64,000 bases of DNA from Bostrychus sinensis (taxonomy: Eukaryota; Chordata; Actinopteri; Gobiiformes; Eleotridae). A model generated the notes under the pieces. It was not told the origin of the DNA. It did not search any database and saw only the letters and a list, made by a program, of their open reading frames with translations. The stretch is taken from the NCBI GenBank assembly GCA_020698575.1, contig CM036248.1:17277229-17341228 (forward strand). The letters are read 5' to 3'. Shown here piece after piece: positions 1 through 14,000 of the stretch. Position numbers and translations under genes: made by a program. Each line of letters starts with the position of its first letter. Position 1 is the first letter of the stretch.

Positions 1-809
1 CCAAAGGCAAAAATCTATTTCCAAAGAGTCAAACAAAGAAAACCAAAATCAAGATGAAGAAAAACAAGATGATGATGAAGACGAGGGCCTTGATGAAGAA
101 GATGCTGATGTAGAAAGCGGTGATGAAGATGATTCAAGCGGTTCAGATGAACCGGAGGACACCGGAGAGGTGTGTGCCTTTAAGATCATCTGTGTAATAC
201 TGTAACATAAAAATTTTTTGTTTTGTTTTTTATATCTGATATTTATGGCTGTGTTATCTTTTCAGGTCTTTGAAGATTCTGGTCCTTGTTTGAACACTCT
301 AGAGGAACAAGCTCATACAGGATCACCAGACACTAACCCTTCCATCACAGTCAGTGAGCACGGGAAGGTATGAGCAACAGGCCCAAACTGGATCTTTATA
401 TGTTTCACTATTTAGATTTAGCTGTGACTGTCCTATAACAATTGGTTTCCTTTAAAGGTCCTTCCAAGTGTTAATCGCAGTGGCAGGATGAACCTCTTCT
501 CTCTCATGCAGTCTATTAGTGAACTAGATGACGACCTGCAAGGAAATGAACAGGTAAAGGCTGATTTCAAATTGAAAGGTTGCAAAATTTACTTTAAACA
601 CCATTTAATTCCTATGCTTGATATTTTATGTGAGAAGGTACAATAAATGAAATATTTCTACCATTGTTTTAAAGCTCCCTGGCAGTCCCAGGCGGTCTCC
701 GGGCCAGAGGAGGCGTAGCCATGGCCGACGAGGACTGATTCACCAGAGAGAGTGCGTAGATGTTTCACCTGAGCCACGAAGCCTTCAAGATGCTGGTCAA
801 AGCAAATAG
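1..809 (+). CDS. 3' end of an unidentified gene with an acidic C-terminal region
   Basis: Four in-frame exons can be read: 1-169 (entering from outside the window), 266-367, 458-553 and 675-809, with the stop TAG at 807-809. All internal junctions are GT-AG and in phase 0. The first exon is dominated by Asp and Glu (runs such as DDDEDEGLDEEDADVESGDE). The third contains a more regular stretch, GRMNLFSLMQSISELDDDL, which may be an amphipathic helix. The last is Arg/Ser-rich (SPRRSPGQRRRSHGRRG) and looks disordered. I do not recognise the gene. An acidic stretch followed by a basic tail is common in nuclear or chromatin proteins, but that is only an inference. It converges on mrpl18, which is on the other strand. 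Confidence is good that this is coding and none is claimed for function. Confidence 0.7.
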
Positions 810-2311
810 AGATACAGTTGTTCTGAGACCCAAAGTATGTTTTTAGAGCTAGACAAAGAGAAGAACATGTATAATGAAAGTAACAACCAAAGTAGGAGCT
901 TAACATCTGAGGACATGCCACAATTACAGATATTTAAAAATATTTCCATGATTTAAAATATTTTAAACTGTTTATCAATATGCAATTTGAATTTGTATTA
1001 ATTTTGAAAATACTGGTGGTTTGTATTTTTGCAGTATTTTGAAGGCTGGGGGTTGTGTAATAGCTGAGTTTGGTGTTCATGAACAAATACAATAGACTCA
1101 GTGTTTCCCATTTACCATGTACATATGAACCTGTCTGTCCCTTGATATAAGATTCACATTTGTTTTAAGCTCCTCATGTTTATTGTTCCACTCCAGAGCA
1201 AATATCTATGCAATGTCCAACTGCAGACTTGTGGCTATATGCTGGAGGTCCAAGCTAAGTACTCTTTTATCAGAACTCTTTTCTGATTTTACTATGACTG
1301 TCTACATTGTGCATTTAGGACCAAGTTAAGGGCCAGTTTTATGGCAAAGGCCTGTTGCCAAATCATATGTTCGAAAATGCCAAGAAATCCATTGAAATGT
1401 ACAAAAACAATGATAGTTTATTTTACTTGTCTGTATTTTTCTGAAGTGCCTTTAACTGAGAATATAAAAAACAAAATAGCGTGTCTGTATTATGTTTATT
1501 ATTGCAAGCTGTGTAAAAGTGTAATATTTCTTGCCTTGTTGATTGCAGTATACATGTGACTTTTGCATGTCTGTATCAGGGTCAATATTATATCATCGCT
1601 TGGATGCATGTTATGTATTTTAAGAACAAACTTTTTGGGGTTTTCCATCTATATTTATTTGGTGTTTCACAGAGTGAGATAAATTATTCAATATACTGTT
1701 ATTGTCTGCTGAAGTTGAGTATCTTAAGTACATGCTGGTATTTTTCTTTATAGTTTTACCAAGTTGAATCTAATTCATTTAGCCCGCATGCCCACTGTGC
1801 ACTTTATAATGTTAAAGACCACACTGTTCCCACTGCCTGAGCCAACATCATCAGCTGTACATTAATGATTGTTTTTCTGCATCTCACAACAAGCACTCTG
1901 GGGAAAAAATAAATTCCTTTTCTCTGTGACTGTGTAATTTTTTTACTTTTAAATAATGTATAGATATGTAGGAAAATAAGTAATCTCATTTCATATGGTA
2001 ACATATTGCAAGTTTTCTGGCATTGTAGGTAAGTTTAAATTTAGAGCAACAACTTTTCCAAATATGTACCCCAAAAGGGTAGTATGCAACTACACTATTG
2101 GTTACATACAGTATCTCAAATAACCATCACATCTCATGAAAGATGAGTGAAAATTGTGATTTTACCCCCATTAATGACTTGAATGAATTTGAAGGCTATA
2201 CACTTACATACATAAAAGTTACAAAGTATGGATTTTATTGCAAAAAATAATAATAAAGGCTCAGTATAGTAAGTTACACTTTATTTACAAAGACGGTCAC
2301 ATGTACATTAC
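810..2311. other. 3' UTR and intergenic DNA between converging genes
   Basis: No convincing exon is seen. The stretch is AT-rich and most likely holds the 3' UTRs of the plus-strand gene ending at 809 and of mrpl18 ending at 2312. Short open frames here have no family signature and no splice context. Confidence 0.5.
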
Positions 2312-3167
2312 TCATGTCCCAATATATTTCCGACGTGGTTCACTGAGGATGATGCCACCTTCTTTCATTGCTTTCCTGAAAGACTGCACCTGTAAAAATA
2401 GTTTCAGTGAAGAAAATAATGCGACTTTTAAGATAAATTATAATATATTTTTGTCAGAAGTACTTACAGCATCAGACCGGTATGTCCAGGGAATGGCCCT
2501 ATACACCATCCTAGTGATGCCAGCCTGTCTGCATCTGTGAGCCAGCACCTCACCCACAGCCTGACAGGCAGCTACACAGTTTGTGGATGGCAGCTCTCTT
2601 TTCACTGCCCACTCTTTTGTTGAACAGGTGAGCACAGGGTCTGGAGAGCAGCTGGAGAACACCTGAGCTGTCACATGGTGCTGAGTGCGAGAAAATACTA
2701 ATCTGCAAGAAACAACAAGCAAAAAACATACTGAAGTCTTAGCAATGTTTAGGTTTTAGTCTTAAACCACGTATAACCATACAATCTTAGGCTCCTGTGC
2801 ATATACCTATGGTAAAACTCTTTGTGAGGCCATATAGTTTTCCAGCCCCGGTCCTTCACGGCCAAAGCCATTTGCTCCAAGTTCCGTGGATTTCTGTTCA
2901 CAAATGTAGGGTTCACGGCTTCATTTTCCTCCACTGCGGGCTGTGTGTGGGAGGCGGCCTGGCTGACACACCGAGCTGCGAATAACACCAACCAAACATA
3001 TATTGAAAATACAAAATACACAAAAAAGTGTTTGTTTTTAGTATCAAATTCAAACATATTGATAAAAATGTGTATTTACCTGACCGGTTTGTCACAGCGA
3101 TGGTGGCACGTCGCTGAATTTGACAAAACAGCACCCGCACATTTCGAGTAATTTCTCTGAAAGCCAT
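2312..3167 (-). CDS. mrpl18: Mitochondrial ribosomal protein L18 (uL18m)
   Basis: This is a component of the large subunit of the mitochondrial ribosome, of the uL18 family that binds 5S rRNA in bacteria. Four minus-strand exons: 3080-3167 (start ATG 3165-3167), 2807-2975, 2468-2702 and 2312-2389 (stop TGA at 2312-2314). The junctions are GT-AG and keep frame. The N-terminus (MAFREITRNVRVLFCQIQRR) is basic and lacks acidic clusters apart from one Glu, as expected for a mitochondrial targeting sequence. The family signature NRNPRNLEQMALAVKDRGW followed by WPHKEFYHR is in exon 2. Exon 3 carries the L18 core with STNCVAACQAVGEVLAHRC and GITRMVYRAIPW. The protein ends ILSEPRRKYIGT. GTG at 3168-3170 precedes the ATG but is not used as a start in nuclear genes. 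No defects were seen. Confidence 0.93.
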
Positions 3168-4210
3168 CACTTTTTAGCGCATGTCCACATAAATACAACA
3201 GAGCTGAAACACCGTTTAGTAGCTTTTGTCTCTTAAAATGTTATAAAATATTCAAGACGCGGGGCGACACTTAATCAGAACTATAGGAGTATAGTAAATC
3301 TTATTATACATCTATGATCAGAACATGCGAAACGCCATTTTGACATTCTAACAACATCCGGTCATTTCTGTGTTACTTTGGGAGTAGCCCGCATAGAAAC
3401 TCGTAGGGTTTAACGTTCCGCTACAGAATATGCTTTATGCCTTGTCCCAGACTATCCAATGAGACTATCTCGTATTTATTACTGTCGTGTGTATAGGATT
3501 TAATAATTATACTATATATGTGATCGTATGTGATATAGGTCTGATTTTATATATAACAGTATTTCAGGGAGCATAATGTACAACAGATGCAACAGAAAAA
3601 GTATTACACATAAAATAAACTGGAATATTATTTAATTGTAATTCGTTTCATCAGTTTGACAGTGCAAATCAGTTGTAAATAAGAGACAACAGTTTAGGTA
3701 AGGCAAAGCAATACATTTGATGACCCAAAGACTTATGCTTAAACAAGCACTTAGTCCCAGTAAGGCACCTAAAATCATTATTAACAATAAATATTTCTGT
3801 TTGTGAGCTTGGAAGACATGGAAAGTATATGTGGCTCTCGAGATCCTCTCACAGTGATACAGAAATAGTACAGAAAGTTCAGTTTCATACATTCCTTTAA
3901 AATGTAGATTAAATTATGTCGCACTTCCCTTTTAAGAACAACCGTTTGGTTGTAGAAATAGAAAAAGGAAACAATTACTAACCATTTAGCAACTGGGTGG
4001 GTAGCTACAATGTACAATATAATACTGACAGAGGGGTACAAGGAAACAAAAAGAATATATTTTCATTCCATAAGCAATGTTTTCATTTGGTAATTATAAC
4101 TATTTGATAATGTCTATAGTCATAATAATTGTACAGGGAAAATACATTAAAGATCATTATACCTAGTGGCTGCAGCCCCAGCAATTAACAAGATTAAACA
4201 AGACTGGCAA
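3168..4210. other. mrpl18 promoter side and tcirg1 3' UTR
   Basis: No coding exon is seen. The part next to 3168 should hold the mrpl18 5' UTR and promoter. The part next to 4210 is the likely tcirg1 3' UTR, since that gene ends at 4211 on the same strand. The interior is AT-rich and otherwise unremarkable. Confidence 0.45.
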
Positions 4211-7200
4211 TTATATAGCAGATGATGCATTTATCAGTGAAAAAAAGGAGAAAGGTGTGAGCTTGTAGCCAGTACCACTGTAAAACTTGTTTTGAAATTC
4301 AACCCTGCAAGACAAAAGATATTTGTTTAATTTTAGTTGTTCACACCACTAGCAGATTGATCATTGTGCAAAATAATTTTATGACCACAATAATTGTGGT
4401 AAATACAGATTCTTACCAGTGTAGACGGAGCGCGTGCAGAAATGCGGACAGGCCCTCCATAACCAACAAGATAGACACTGTTAGCACAGCAAAGAAAGCA
4501 AAAACTATGACTAGTACAACAGATCCCACATAGCCTTCCCACTTCAGGGCCAGTCGCATCACCATTTCCCATAAAACTTCTGACAGCTCTGTGAAGGGAG
4601 AAAACTCATTATTACCTTGGAAAAATAAAGTCATGTGCATATGACTTGCCAGCTAAAATAACATTATATGATTGTATTTTGGTCTTGGCAAGGAAGTTTG
4701 TCTAGGGCTATGCATCATGTGAGAATGAAGATGTGTTAAAAGTGTCACTAACGTGCATGAGCCAAACTGAGAGCCCAAAGTCGGAGGTACGAGGCAGTGT
4801 TGGAGATGCAACCCAAGCAGTACTCTATGGTGTGAATGGCTTGGTGCATATACACATCTGCAGCATCAAACTCCTGTAAACAGAAAATTAAAATGAGCCC
4901 AACAAGCACAGTTTATCAGCTTTGGTTTAACAAGAGACTTTTGCTTCACCTCAGGTTCTGTGTCTACACCCTCCACCTCCCCTGTTCGAGTGTTGATTGA
5001 GCTGCCTTCACCAACAAGCGGACGTCTGTCGTCCTCCTGATTTGGTACATACACATCAGTTAAGTATGCTCAAATGAGAGAATAAAAAATGTCAAGCTAC
5101 AAGCAGGCTCACCATGTCATGATGTCGCCTTTTTTTGAACGTGATATATTCATAAGTGGGTTTTCCCAACAGAAGTACTGGGACAGAGCACAGAGCCAAC
5201 ACCACCAAAATCTTCTGAACCATTATCTATACAAGTACAGTGCACACTGTTAATTGTTATAAAAGACAAACTTTTGCCAAAATGTACACAATTTTATAGT
5301 CTGTTTTGATTGTTCTACTAAATATGCAGTATTGTTTTAAATGTATCTACTACTTTTCTGTAACGTTTTAATAGAAATTTTGAATACAATGTTGATACAT
5401 AACATTTGCTGCTATTAATTAAAAAGCACACATACCTGTCCTGTATAGAGGGTAGGGTTGTCTTTATTTTCTGTAAAGAGGAACATGTCTATGAAGTGAA
5501 TAAGTATACTGGGAGCAAATCTGGATTGGTCTGGGGTGTAGACAATCCACTTGAAGACAACCATGAACACCAGGTACCCGAAAAGACACAGCATGAAGAA
5601 AAGCTCAGGAATTAGCACAAGGAACACGTTGCTTATCTGACGAAAGTGCCTGTGGAAAACAAACAAGAAACAGGAAATGAGCAGGTAAGAAAATGCCAAG
5701 TAAGTCTGAGAAGTAGATTTTCTGCAAAATTAGTAATATTTACACGTAGTTGAAAAATGACAGGCAGACTCCAAAAGTCATGTGAATGACGCCGATGATG
5801 ACTGACATCTTCATCTTGTATGAGTTGAGAAAAGTTAACTTGTTGTTGGACAGACCCCAAATCTAAAGAAAGAAAAACATTAGTATTTTACCAGTGGAAA
5901 ATGTAGAGAGGAAAATGTAAAGCAAGATATTCAGAGGGGCACACCGGGTCAATGCCAAATGGATAGGGGCTTGTGAAAACACCGGTCACATTGGGGTCCA
6001 TGGATAAATACTGGCTTCCTGCAAGTACTGATGAGCTAAAGGGAATAATATGTAAAATAAATATGGTGATTGGAATATAAATTTAAGATATCTTATTAAG
6101 ACACTTACTTCCATATATTCTTCTCAAACATTGGGGTGACCGACCATGCTGAATTAAACGTACTAAGACCTTTGCTGAAGCACTCATTGTAAATAGCCCC
6201 AGTGTAAATGGAGAACAGTCCCATCAGCAGAATCAGATACCTTCCTCCGAACATCATTCTCCAGATCTAAAAAACATGAAAGACAAAGGGTCAGAACTTT
6301 TGTGTAATTGGGCATATGAAGCAAAATGAGACCAAATAAAAACAATATGTCTGAATTGGTTGTATTTGCAGAAATAGGATGGGCTGCAACCTAAACCTAA
6401 CCTTAATGTATCATATGCTTACCTCATTGTTATTGTTCTTAAGTTTAGGGTCATTTTGTTCAAGAACCATCCAAAGTGCAGCGAGAGTCATTAGTAAACC
6501 GTGCCCAACATCACCAAACATTACAGCAAACAAGAAGGGGAAGGTGATTATGGTATACACCGCTGTGAAGGCAAAAACATGCATACACCAAATGAGTCAT
6601 CTTGTTTTATTGAAAAAAAAAAAAAAAAAAAAAACACCTGACATTGATAATAATCTGGAAAAGCTGAGTTACAACATGCCTGGATTAACTTCACGGTAAC
6701 TAGCCACTCCATAGGCATCCACTATGTTCTGAAAGCCAGTGGTAAATGAGTTAAGAGGAAACAGTGTCGGTGGAGAGGTGGAGGAAGGCAGGCGATTGTA
6801 AAAAGAGTCCACACTGCTGCCACTTTTCCTCTGGAAGAAAAAGTAATTTAAAAAAAAACAAAAAAAACACACTTATTAAAGCCTTTTATACTATTAATCA
6901 TTCTCAGTCTTACCCCTCCTTCTCTAAGAGCACTTTGCAATTCAGGAAGTTTGGCAACAGGACACCAGGCCTCTGCAATCAGGCATTTGTCAGTGACTGA
7001 GGGACTGCAGAGGTTTAGCACCATTTGGACAGCCTTACACTTCTGCACCTTCACTTTCCACTGGGGCAGCACAGCCACTGCCCGCATTATCAGCTGCTGC
7101 ATGAAGGTTTCAGTCTGTGACAACACCTGCAGTGGAGAGAGCGGTTCACTTGTAATCAATGCAACAAACAAAAACAATAGGAAGAAAGAGGTATTAGGTC

Positions 7201-8816
7201 TGACCATTATGACAAGACGCTACTTACAGATTTGATATCTTCAATTCTGCCTTGAAGTCCCTGGAGGATTTCTTCCCTTTCAGCTGAGCTTTCAGGGTAG
7301 GCAAAAGTCTGTGTGCGGAAGCTGCAATAGAAGAAAGTAAAAGTTAGACAATAATGTAGAAGTCTCAGTTATACAATGACATATATGTAGACAATGCAGA
7401 AACAGCAGGTTGCAAGCCAGTGTGTTTTTTGACAGTTGCTTCAGGATACACACCAATCACAGATCTTCTTCACTTTTTGTCCAATCTGATCTCCCCAGTA
7501 TGAAATCAGAAACACGGTCCATTGCACTCTTTCACCCTGTAAGCCACAAAAATTGTACACATTAAAACAACTACAGGGATTTAAGTATCTATTTAACCAA
7601 ATAGTCTGGTATCACACCATGTCTGGAAGCTCAAATCCACTGTCTGTTTCCTTGAAGTCCACAATGATGTAACCTCTACAGGCTCGCCACAGCAGCCGCT
7701 CAAAGGAGGGTACCTTCCATGGATGGACCACTCCAGCTACAAAACTGGGACAGGAATAAATTTATACAAACAAATAAACATTAGGACATAAGACAGGAGT
7801 TGAAATGAGTTGTACCTTAGACGAACATCTTGGCGGTTGTCAAACAGGCCTTGATTTTCTATTATCTGTGGTGGTGGTGCCTATAAGAACCAGCACAAAT
7901 GTTATTATATTATACACAGATCAGGCATAAGATTATGACAACTGACTCTTATGCTTAGAAGAACATACTCTCACCTGAGCCGCTGTGATTGAATGGGTTT
8001 TTGTTAGGACTTCTCTGTATTGACAAAGTTGAGTCAGCTGGGCATGCATACTGTCCCTGTTCCTGGACACCTAACAAACCCAGATATTTTGTCATCCATT
8101 ATTAATCTGTTAGAACAATATTAGCACAACCCATTTCATAAAACTCACCTCTCGGAGCTCTCTGGCCAGCCTCTCGCTCTCCTCCTCTATAGTAATAAGT
8201 TCACGAGCCTGCGGGGCTGGAGGCATCGGACACGGAGGAGGGAGAGGACCGTTAAAGTGAGGTGACCGCGACCGATTGATCTCTTGCTCCAGAAAAGCTA
8301 CAGGACAATAAACAGAGTCAGCAAAGCCCAGAACAATAACACAACAATGAAAAGTATTTAAAAATCAGATGCAATTTGTAAGAGACACATACTAAATGTT
8401 TTTTCGAGCTCCTCACATCTTCTGATCTCACCAACAAATTTCCTCTGAAAGGCGTTTACATTGGGATTTAACTGAAATATCAGAGCACAAAGGAATGATG
8501 GACAAAGTGAGTCAAACTAAATTCATTTTGTCTTGTGACCATCAGCTCATTTTAAGCCATTCAAAACTCATTTAGGTGCTGCAAATAGTCTTTTCCCAGT
8601 ATTAATTAGTTCTCCAAGGAATGTTTAAAAAAAAAAAAAGTATGGGTGTCTTTCATTTATAACAACTTCTCCTTAATAAAATATGAATTAAGTACTCACA
8701 TCTCTGAACTCCACAAGGCCCAGCTCACCAAGTTCGCTGACACAGTTGTAGGCTGAACCTGACTGGAGAAAGAGCTGTACCAGGCAGACCTCCTCACTGC
8801 GAAACATGGAGCCCAT
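4211..8816 (-). CDS. tcirg1: V-type proton ATPase 116 kDa subunit a3
   Basis: This is subunit a of the membrane V0 sector. It forms the proton half-channels against the c-ring and acidifies lysosomes; in mammals a3 also serves the osteoclast ruffled border. About twenty minus-strand coding exons are readable. They start with ATG 8814-8816 (MGSMFRSEEVCLVQLFLQS, ending GLVEFRD), then 8393-8471 (NVNAFQRKFVGEIRRCEELE). The N-terminal cytosolic half lies at roughly 6680-8816. Membrane exons follow (6424-6563 with FPFLFAVMFGDVGHGLLMT, 5437-5649, 5113-5223). Exon 4753-4873 carries SNTASYLRLWALSLAHA with the essential proton-channel arginine. The C-terminus is FQNKFYSGTGYKLTPFSF, with stop TAA at 4211-4213. 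The start motif and the RRCEELEKTF stretch fit a3 better than a1 or a2. A non-coding first exon probably lies near 9515-9560, before a donor at about 9514. Teleosts can carry two copies, so a/b is not assigned. Confidence 0.92.
6614..6634. repeat. Poly-A/T tract in a tcirg1 intron
   Basis: An uninterrupted run of about 21 A on the plus strand lies between the coding exons at 6424-6563 and 6685-6835. It is a simple repeat with no flanking element recognised. Confidence 0.85.
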
Positions 8817-9599
8817 GTCTGTCAGCAAAAGAAACACAAGTTTAACAACATATTTAATAACAGGTTTGTAGAGGAAATGGGAAGTAAGCTTTTAAGATTA
8901 AACTAAAAAGTGTTTAAAAGAGAAGAGAAAAGAAGAAGTTCAGATGCTGGTGATGTCCAGGTGGGATTTCCATATTTACTCCACACTCAGCCTCATGAGA
9001 CCGTTTGCATAATAACATAGAAAGAACAAGGTCCTATTTGCTAAATTAGAAAAGATGCTCTAAACATCAAAGAAAATTATGACCTGATGATTCAAATTAA
9101 ACCCTTCATCCTATAAACTACCACTAGTCCAATTTGGGCAAAAAACACAAACAAAAAACAAAACAAAAAACTAGTAACAACCAATGTAGCGTTTGGCTGA
9201 AGATTATATATTGTACCAAGCACTAAAACTGTGCAGGTATTTGGCCTACGAAAAGCCTAGACTTTGATTGATTGATTTAGTTACACTTTCGTTTTAGATA
9301 ACAGTGAAGAGTCTGTCGAGTGTCAGTCATCACACAATACAAAAGATTTGGAAGAAGACATTTTACCTCAAAGCCACGTCTTAACAACCTGGTTTAAAAC
9401 GTTCTAACTTCATTTAAAAGTCTTCTTCTCGTGGTTGTAAAACAAATCTCAGGACGTGTTGACTGCAGTATACAACAAAACCTAAAGAAATGCAACTAAA
9501 AGAAACGGAATTACCTTCGGGACTTGTAAATCTGCTGTGCTAGGACCTCCTCTGCCCGCTGTCCTGTCCAGCACCGGTGAACGGACGAATAGCCGCTAA

Positions 9600-11042
9600 A
9601 TGGGACAAAGCAATAATGAAGTTGTATGTGACTTCTTTGGACTTCCCGTTTGAGAGAGTCACGTTACCGGAGCCTCACGTGACACTGGTTTTAGTTTTGG
9701 CCTCTAGGGGTAGCTATTTTATCTATCAACAAGTCTGTGGTAGCACCATGGGTAGGACATCCATGTGGTGCACAGGAGGTCATGTGTCCTAAAAATGTTT
9801 AACATTAAAATTGCAAACACGAATTTACCAACAGCTAAAAGTAATTTAAAGACAGTCACGTTTATGTCTTTAATGATGTGGACTCCACTGCCAGGAGCTA
9901 CAAACACAACTAATAATATTAATATGTAATGTAATGTAATGATTGAAGCAACAGAGAAAATAATATAAAATAACAGCAAAACAGCTATTTACAAATTTCA
10001 ATCTCTCTGTCAAGCGTAATCATTTATAAACACATTAAATACCTAGTTTTATGTGTGGTTACAGCCCTATTTTATTACATTTGATTCAAATACATAATTC
10101 TGCCAGTGATCCTGAACAATTTGTACAAAGTAAACTTCCTTCTGTGTAAGTTGCTTTTGTGTAAGCTGTGTAGTTCTAGTAAAATAATAAATGTACACTT
10201 ACTTAGACTTAGTTAGATAATATTAATAAAATGTTTATATTTTCACAAGAGTTTTATGACATAGTTACATTAACAGGCACTTTTCTTGATCAATACTTGG
10301 CTCCATATTTAGGGTCCTGTGTCTATTGCAGCTAAACAGTAACAATACATTAAGATTGACCGAAGAACAGAAGTGAAATTGTGTCTTAGCTGCCAAGCAC
10401 TTTATATATTTCTAAGTCTTGCATAAAATTGATGCAATACAAAAGATATTTTATTGTAAAAAGGGCAGGTGCCACAAGTAAAATCTCAATTAATGAAAAA
10501 TATACACATGGAAAAAGCTTTTGAACACATGAAGAGGAAATGAAAACTCAAGGTAAATATGACAATTCCAGATGAAGTGGACTATTGCTCAATGTCTGCT
10601 TGGCTGCACATCACTACAGATGTATTTTATTCATGCTGAAGATATTATGAAGCTGGTTTACAAAACGCATACCACTGTCACACAGGGGACTCAATAGTGT
10701 CTTACTCCTGAGTCATTTAACAACTGCAGTAAGCCCCACAATGGATTTTACAAATAAAAGTCTAGAGTAAAATCATAACATCCGATAAATCACATACAGT
10801 ACAACAAATTTTGCATTTGACTTCAGTAAAGACATAATACAGGCATAATTCAGATTATGAGAGCCTGCTGCTTTAGTTGCAAAAAGCATGGGGTTTTAAT
10901 TGGTCATTACAGGGCATTTGTACTAACACGCTACAGAAAAAAAGCGGTGATAATTTCTTGTTTTCTAAAAATAAGAGATCTACATCCACTGTCCCAACAC
11001 GACAATATCCTATTCACCATGCTTTGTCCTCATCTTGTCATT
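9600..11042. other. tcirg1 upstream DNA and prpf19 3' UTR
   Basis: No coding exon is seen. The left part contains sequence upstream of the probable tcirg1 first exon. The right part, up to the prpf19 stop at 11043, is AT-rich and probably the prpf19 3' UTR; on the minus strand an AATAAA-type signal is present near 10450. Confidence 0.4.
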
Positions 11043-14000
11043 TTACATGCTGTAAAACTTCAGACTTCTGTCCATTCCCGTAGAAGTCAGGAACTGAGCA
11101 TTCTCACCAAAAGCCACCCCAGTCACCAGTCCTGAGTGGTCTACAAAACAGGGGAGAAAATGTTAAATCCAAAGGGCACAAAGGTAAACGTAAATAAAAT
11201 AGTTGATTCTCACCAGTGAAATTGAGAACCTCGGACCACTGCTTGCAAATGTATACACGGATGTCAGATCCTCCTACAGCTAGATAAGTTCCACTCTGGT
11301 CAAACACGAGGGACTTCACCTGGGAAACAGATTTTACAACACAATTAGTTATTTACATAAAAAGCCACATTGTTAGATCCATTTTAACAACAGGTAATGT
11401 TTAGAGGTAAATTTACATTTCCACCTATATTATTGTGATAGTAAATCCTATGTGTTACCTCATAATTATTGTCCAGTGTAATAGTCTTAAAATTCTTCAG
11501 TTTCCTCAGATCCCACAGCTTCAAAGAGCTATCCTGAGCTCCTATAACAGACAATACTCAAGTTAGTAACCTTTTCATAATCCATAACCTTGTTGGTGCC
11601 AAAACATTGGCATTACCTGTGGCAAGGTAGTATCCGTTTTCAGAGAACGCAATGGATGTGACAGGTCCAGAATGACCAGGGAAGTTGGCCACATTGGTGC
11701 GCTCCTTCAGATCCCAGATCTTGATTTGGGAGTCAGCAGTCCCAGTTCCAAAAATGAGTCCATCAGGATGAAACTGAGCACAGGTGAGAGCTGTGAAGAG
11801 ATAGAAAAAAGGTTTACCACCTTGTAAGGGATATTGAAACCAACATCGACTTGAGGATCACTTACCACAACCAGCACTTTCATCTGTAACTTTAGTCAGG
11901 ACTCTACCAGTCTGAATATCCGAGAAGGCCCAATACTAAAAAAGGAAAAGTTTAGAAAATTATTTTTTAAAGATTAATACTTCATATTCAGTGAGCAATG
12001 AACAATGAAAGATTTAGTGGTATGTTTCAAACCTGATCCTCAGAGGAACTGAGCAAATAGTCTCCAGTAGCATGCAGTGACAGCCCAGTAACACCGGCTT
12101 CATGAGCCCGCACAACCTGGACGCAGTTTCCGCCAGTGACAGACCACACACGGATGGTGGTGTCAGGAGATGCAGAGAAAACCACAGACTAGTGGGAGAG
12201 GGAGAAGAAGTAAACAAATATTAAAATCAAATATTCTAAAAAGCTGTACAGTGTTTTCAAACAGCACATTTATTTTCATATCTATAATTTCTATAAAATC
12301 ACTGAGACAAGTTACCTGGGATGGATGGTAAATGACGGAGGTGACCTTCTTGGTGTGACCTTTCAGAGTTGCCACGATCTGCTCTTCGTTCTTGTCAAAT
12401 ACCACCACATTTTTATCAGTTCCACCTAGAAAAAAAATATACAAGGGGATAGGAACGTACATGATGTTGAGTGTGCACTATGAAGATGGAAACTTAACAT
12501 ACCTGTGAGCACTTTGCTAGTGTCTGAGGGACACAGATCAAGAGCCAGAATACCAGGCACACTAGCACTGTGAAGACCCTGAAGGGAACATTGCATCATA
12601 CAAAATAAATCAGATAAAATAACTTACTACTTCATATAGCTTAGAGTATTCTTAAAAATAATGGAAATAATTATACTTACAGCATGAGAGGCCACTTGGC
12701 GGTATTTGCTTAGATCCTCAGCCCTAACCAGTTCTTCTGGGACAGTTTTTCCTCTCTGGAATACAACAGTGACCAAAAAATGTAAATATCACATTGGCAC
12801 TTTACATTTTCAACTGCAAAAAATAAGATACAAACCTTCTTTCTCTCTGTTGTGAGGATTGTAGCTTTGTCTTGGAGCTGAAAAAGGAATTCAAATTTAA
12901 CAATTTCAATAAAAAATATTGAATTATTCACTTAAATTGCTTTGTTAAAGCAAAAAAAATGTAGTTTACCTTCTGAATGATCTCTGGAGTCATTCCCACT
13001 TGTTCAGTAATGTCCATAGGTTCTCCACCAGCTCCCTATAAAACAGCCATAAAGTTTTAGTACAATACATGGACAAGATGAGGTGCAATACTAACAGATA
13101 GTCACTCACTGCAGCAGCAGGTTGTGAAGTAGGAACCGCCTGGGGGGCCAACAATCCAGCTTGGGGTTTGAGCGTAGCAAGAGCTGTAAAAAATAGTCGT
13201 TAGAAAACCATACATATAGATCATATCTTATGTGTGGAAAATAATTTGACTAATCATTCAAAAATACCTTCTCTTGCAGCAGTGACCTCTTTTGTAAGAC
13301 GAGCGATGACTCTGCAGGCTGCATCATGCTGGTAGAGGGCGTGTGAGAGCTCTTGACGGGTTGTCTGCAGCTGCTGTCTTAGGGTGAAACTATGAAGCAT
13401 AACAGCATCCTATGACAAAAGAAAAAGATTAACATTGGTTATTAACATTGGTTATTAACATTGGTTATTAACATTGGTTATTAACATTGGTTATTAACAT
13501 TGGTTATTAACATTGGTTATTAACATTGGTTATTAACATTGGTTAATATTGTCACAAGCACCTTTGTGTCAAAGCCAAAGCAATATGTGTTGTGCAACTT
13601 CTTTTAAAGGTTTGCTTTCACTTATTACCTGCAGGCTAATCTAATTCAAGTGAAATACTATACATTTCATACAATTTCAATGGAAAAATCACTCACCCAC
13701 TCATCTTGCAGCGACTTGAGAATGGCAGGGATACTTGTTGCTGATGGTGCTTTTGGCCTGATAGGATGGGACACTGAAATAACATAATGTAAGTTTTAAA
13801 TGTTTTTTTTACACATTGTGCAAAAAGTCCATAAATCCATTTACATCCAATTACAATCTAAATATTTACTGATCTTCTTGGGGGGACTACTTATTACACA
13901 TTATTAAAGTCGAGGTAACTTGCATAGTCAGTTTAACATTTAAAAGGCCGTGATTATAAAAACGGCAAATTCTATTTTAGTGTAGACCTACCTTTAATAT

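Noticed and set aside
4211..8816. Assignment as V-ATPase a1, a2 or a4
   Set aside because: The N-terminus (MGSMFRSEEV) is shared among isoforms, but the following residues and the RRCEELEKTF segment fit a3 best; the alternative is kept only as a small doubt.
13428..13545. Regular direct repeats that could suggest a CRISPR array
   Set aside because: The 13-bp units are directly adjacent with no spacers, in an intron of a vertebrate gene; it is a minisatellite.
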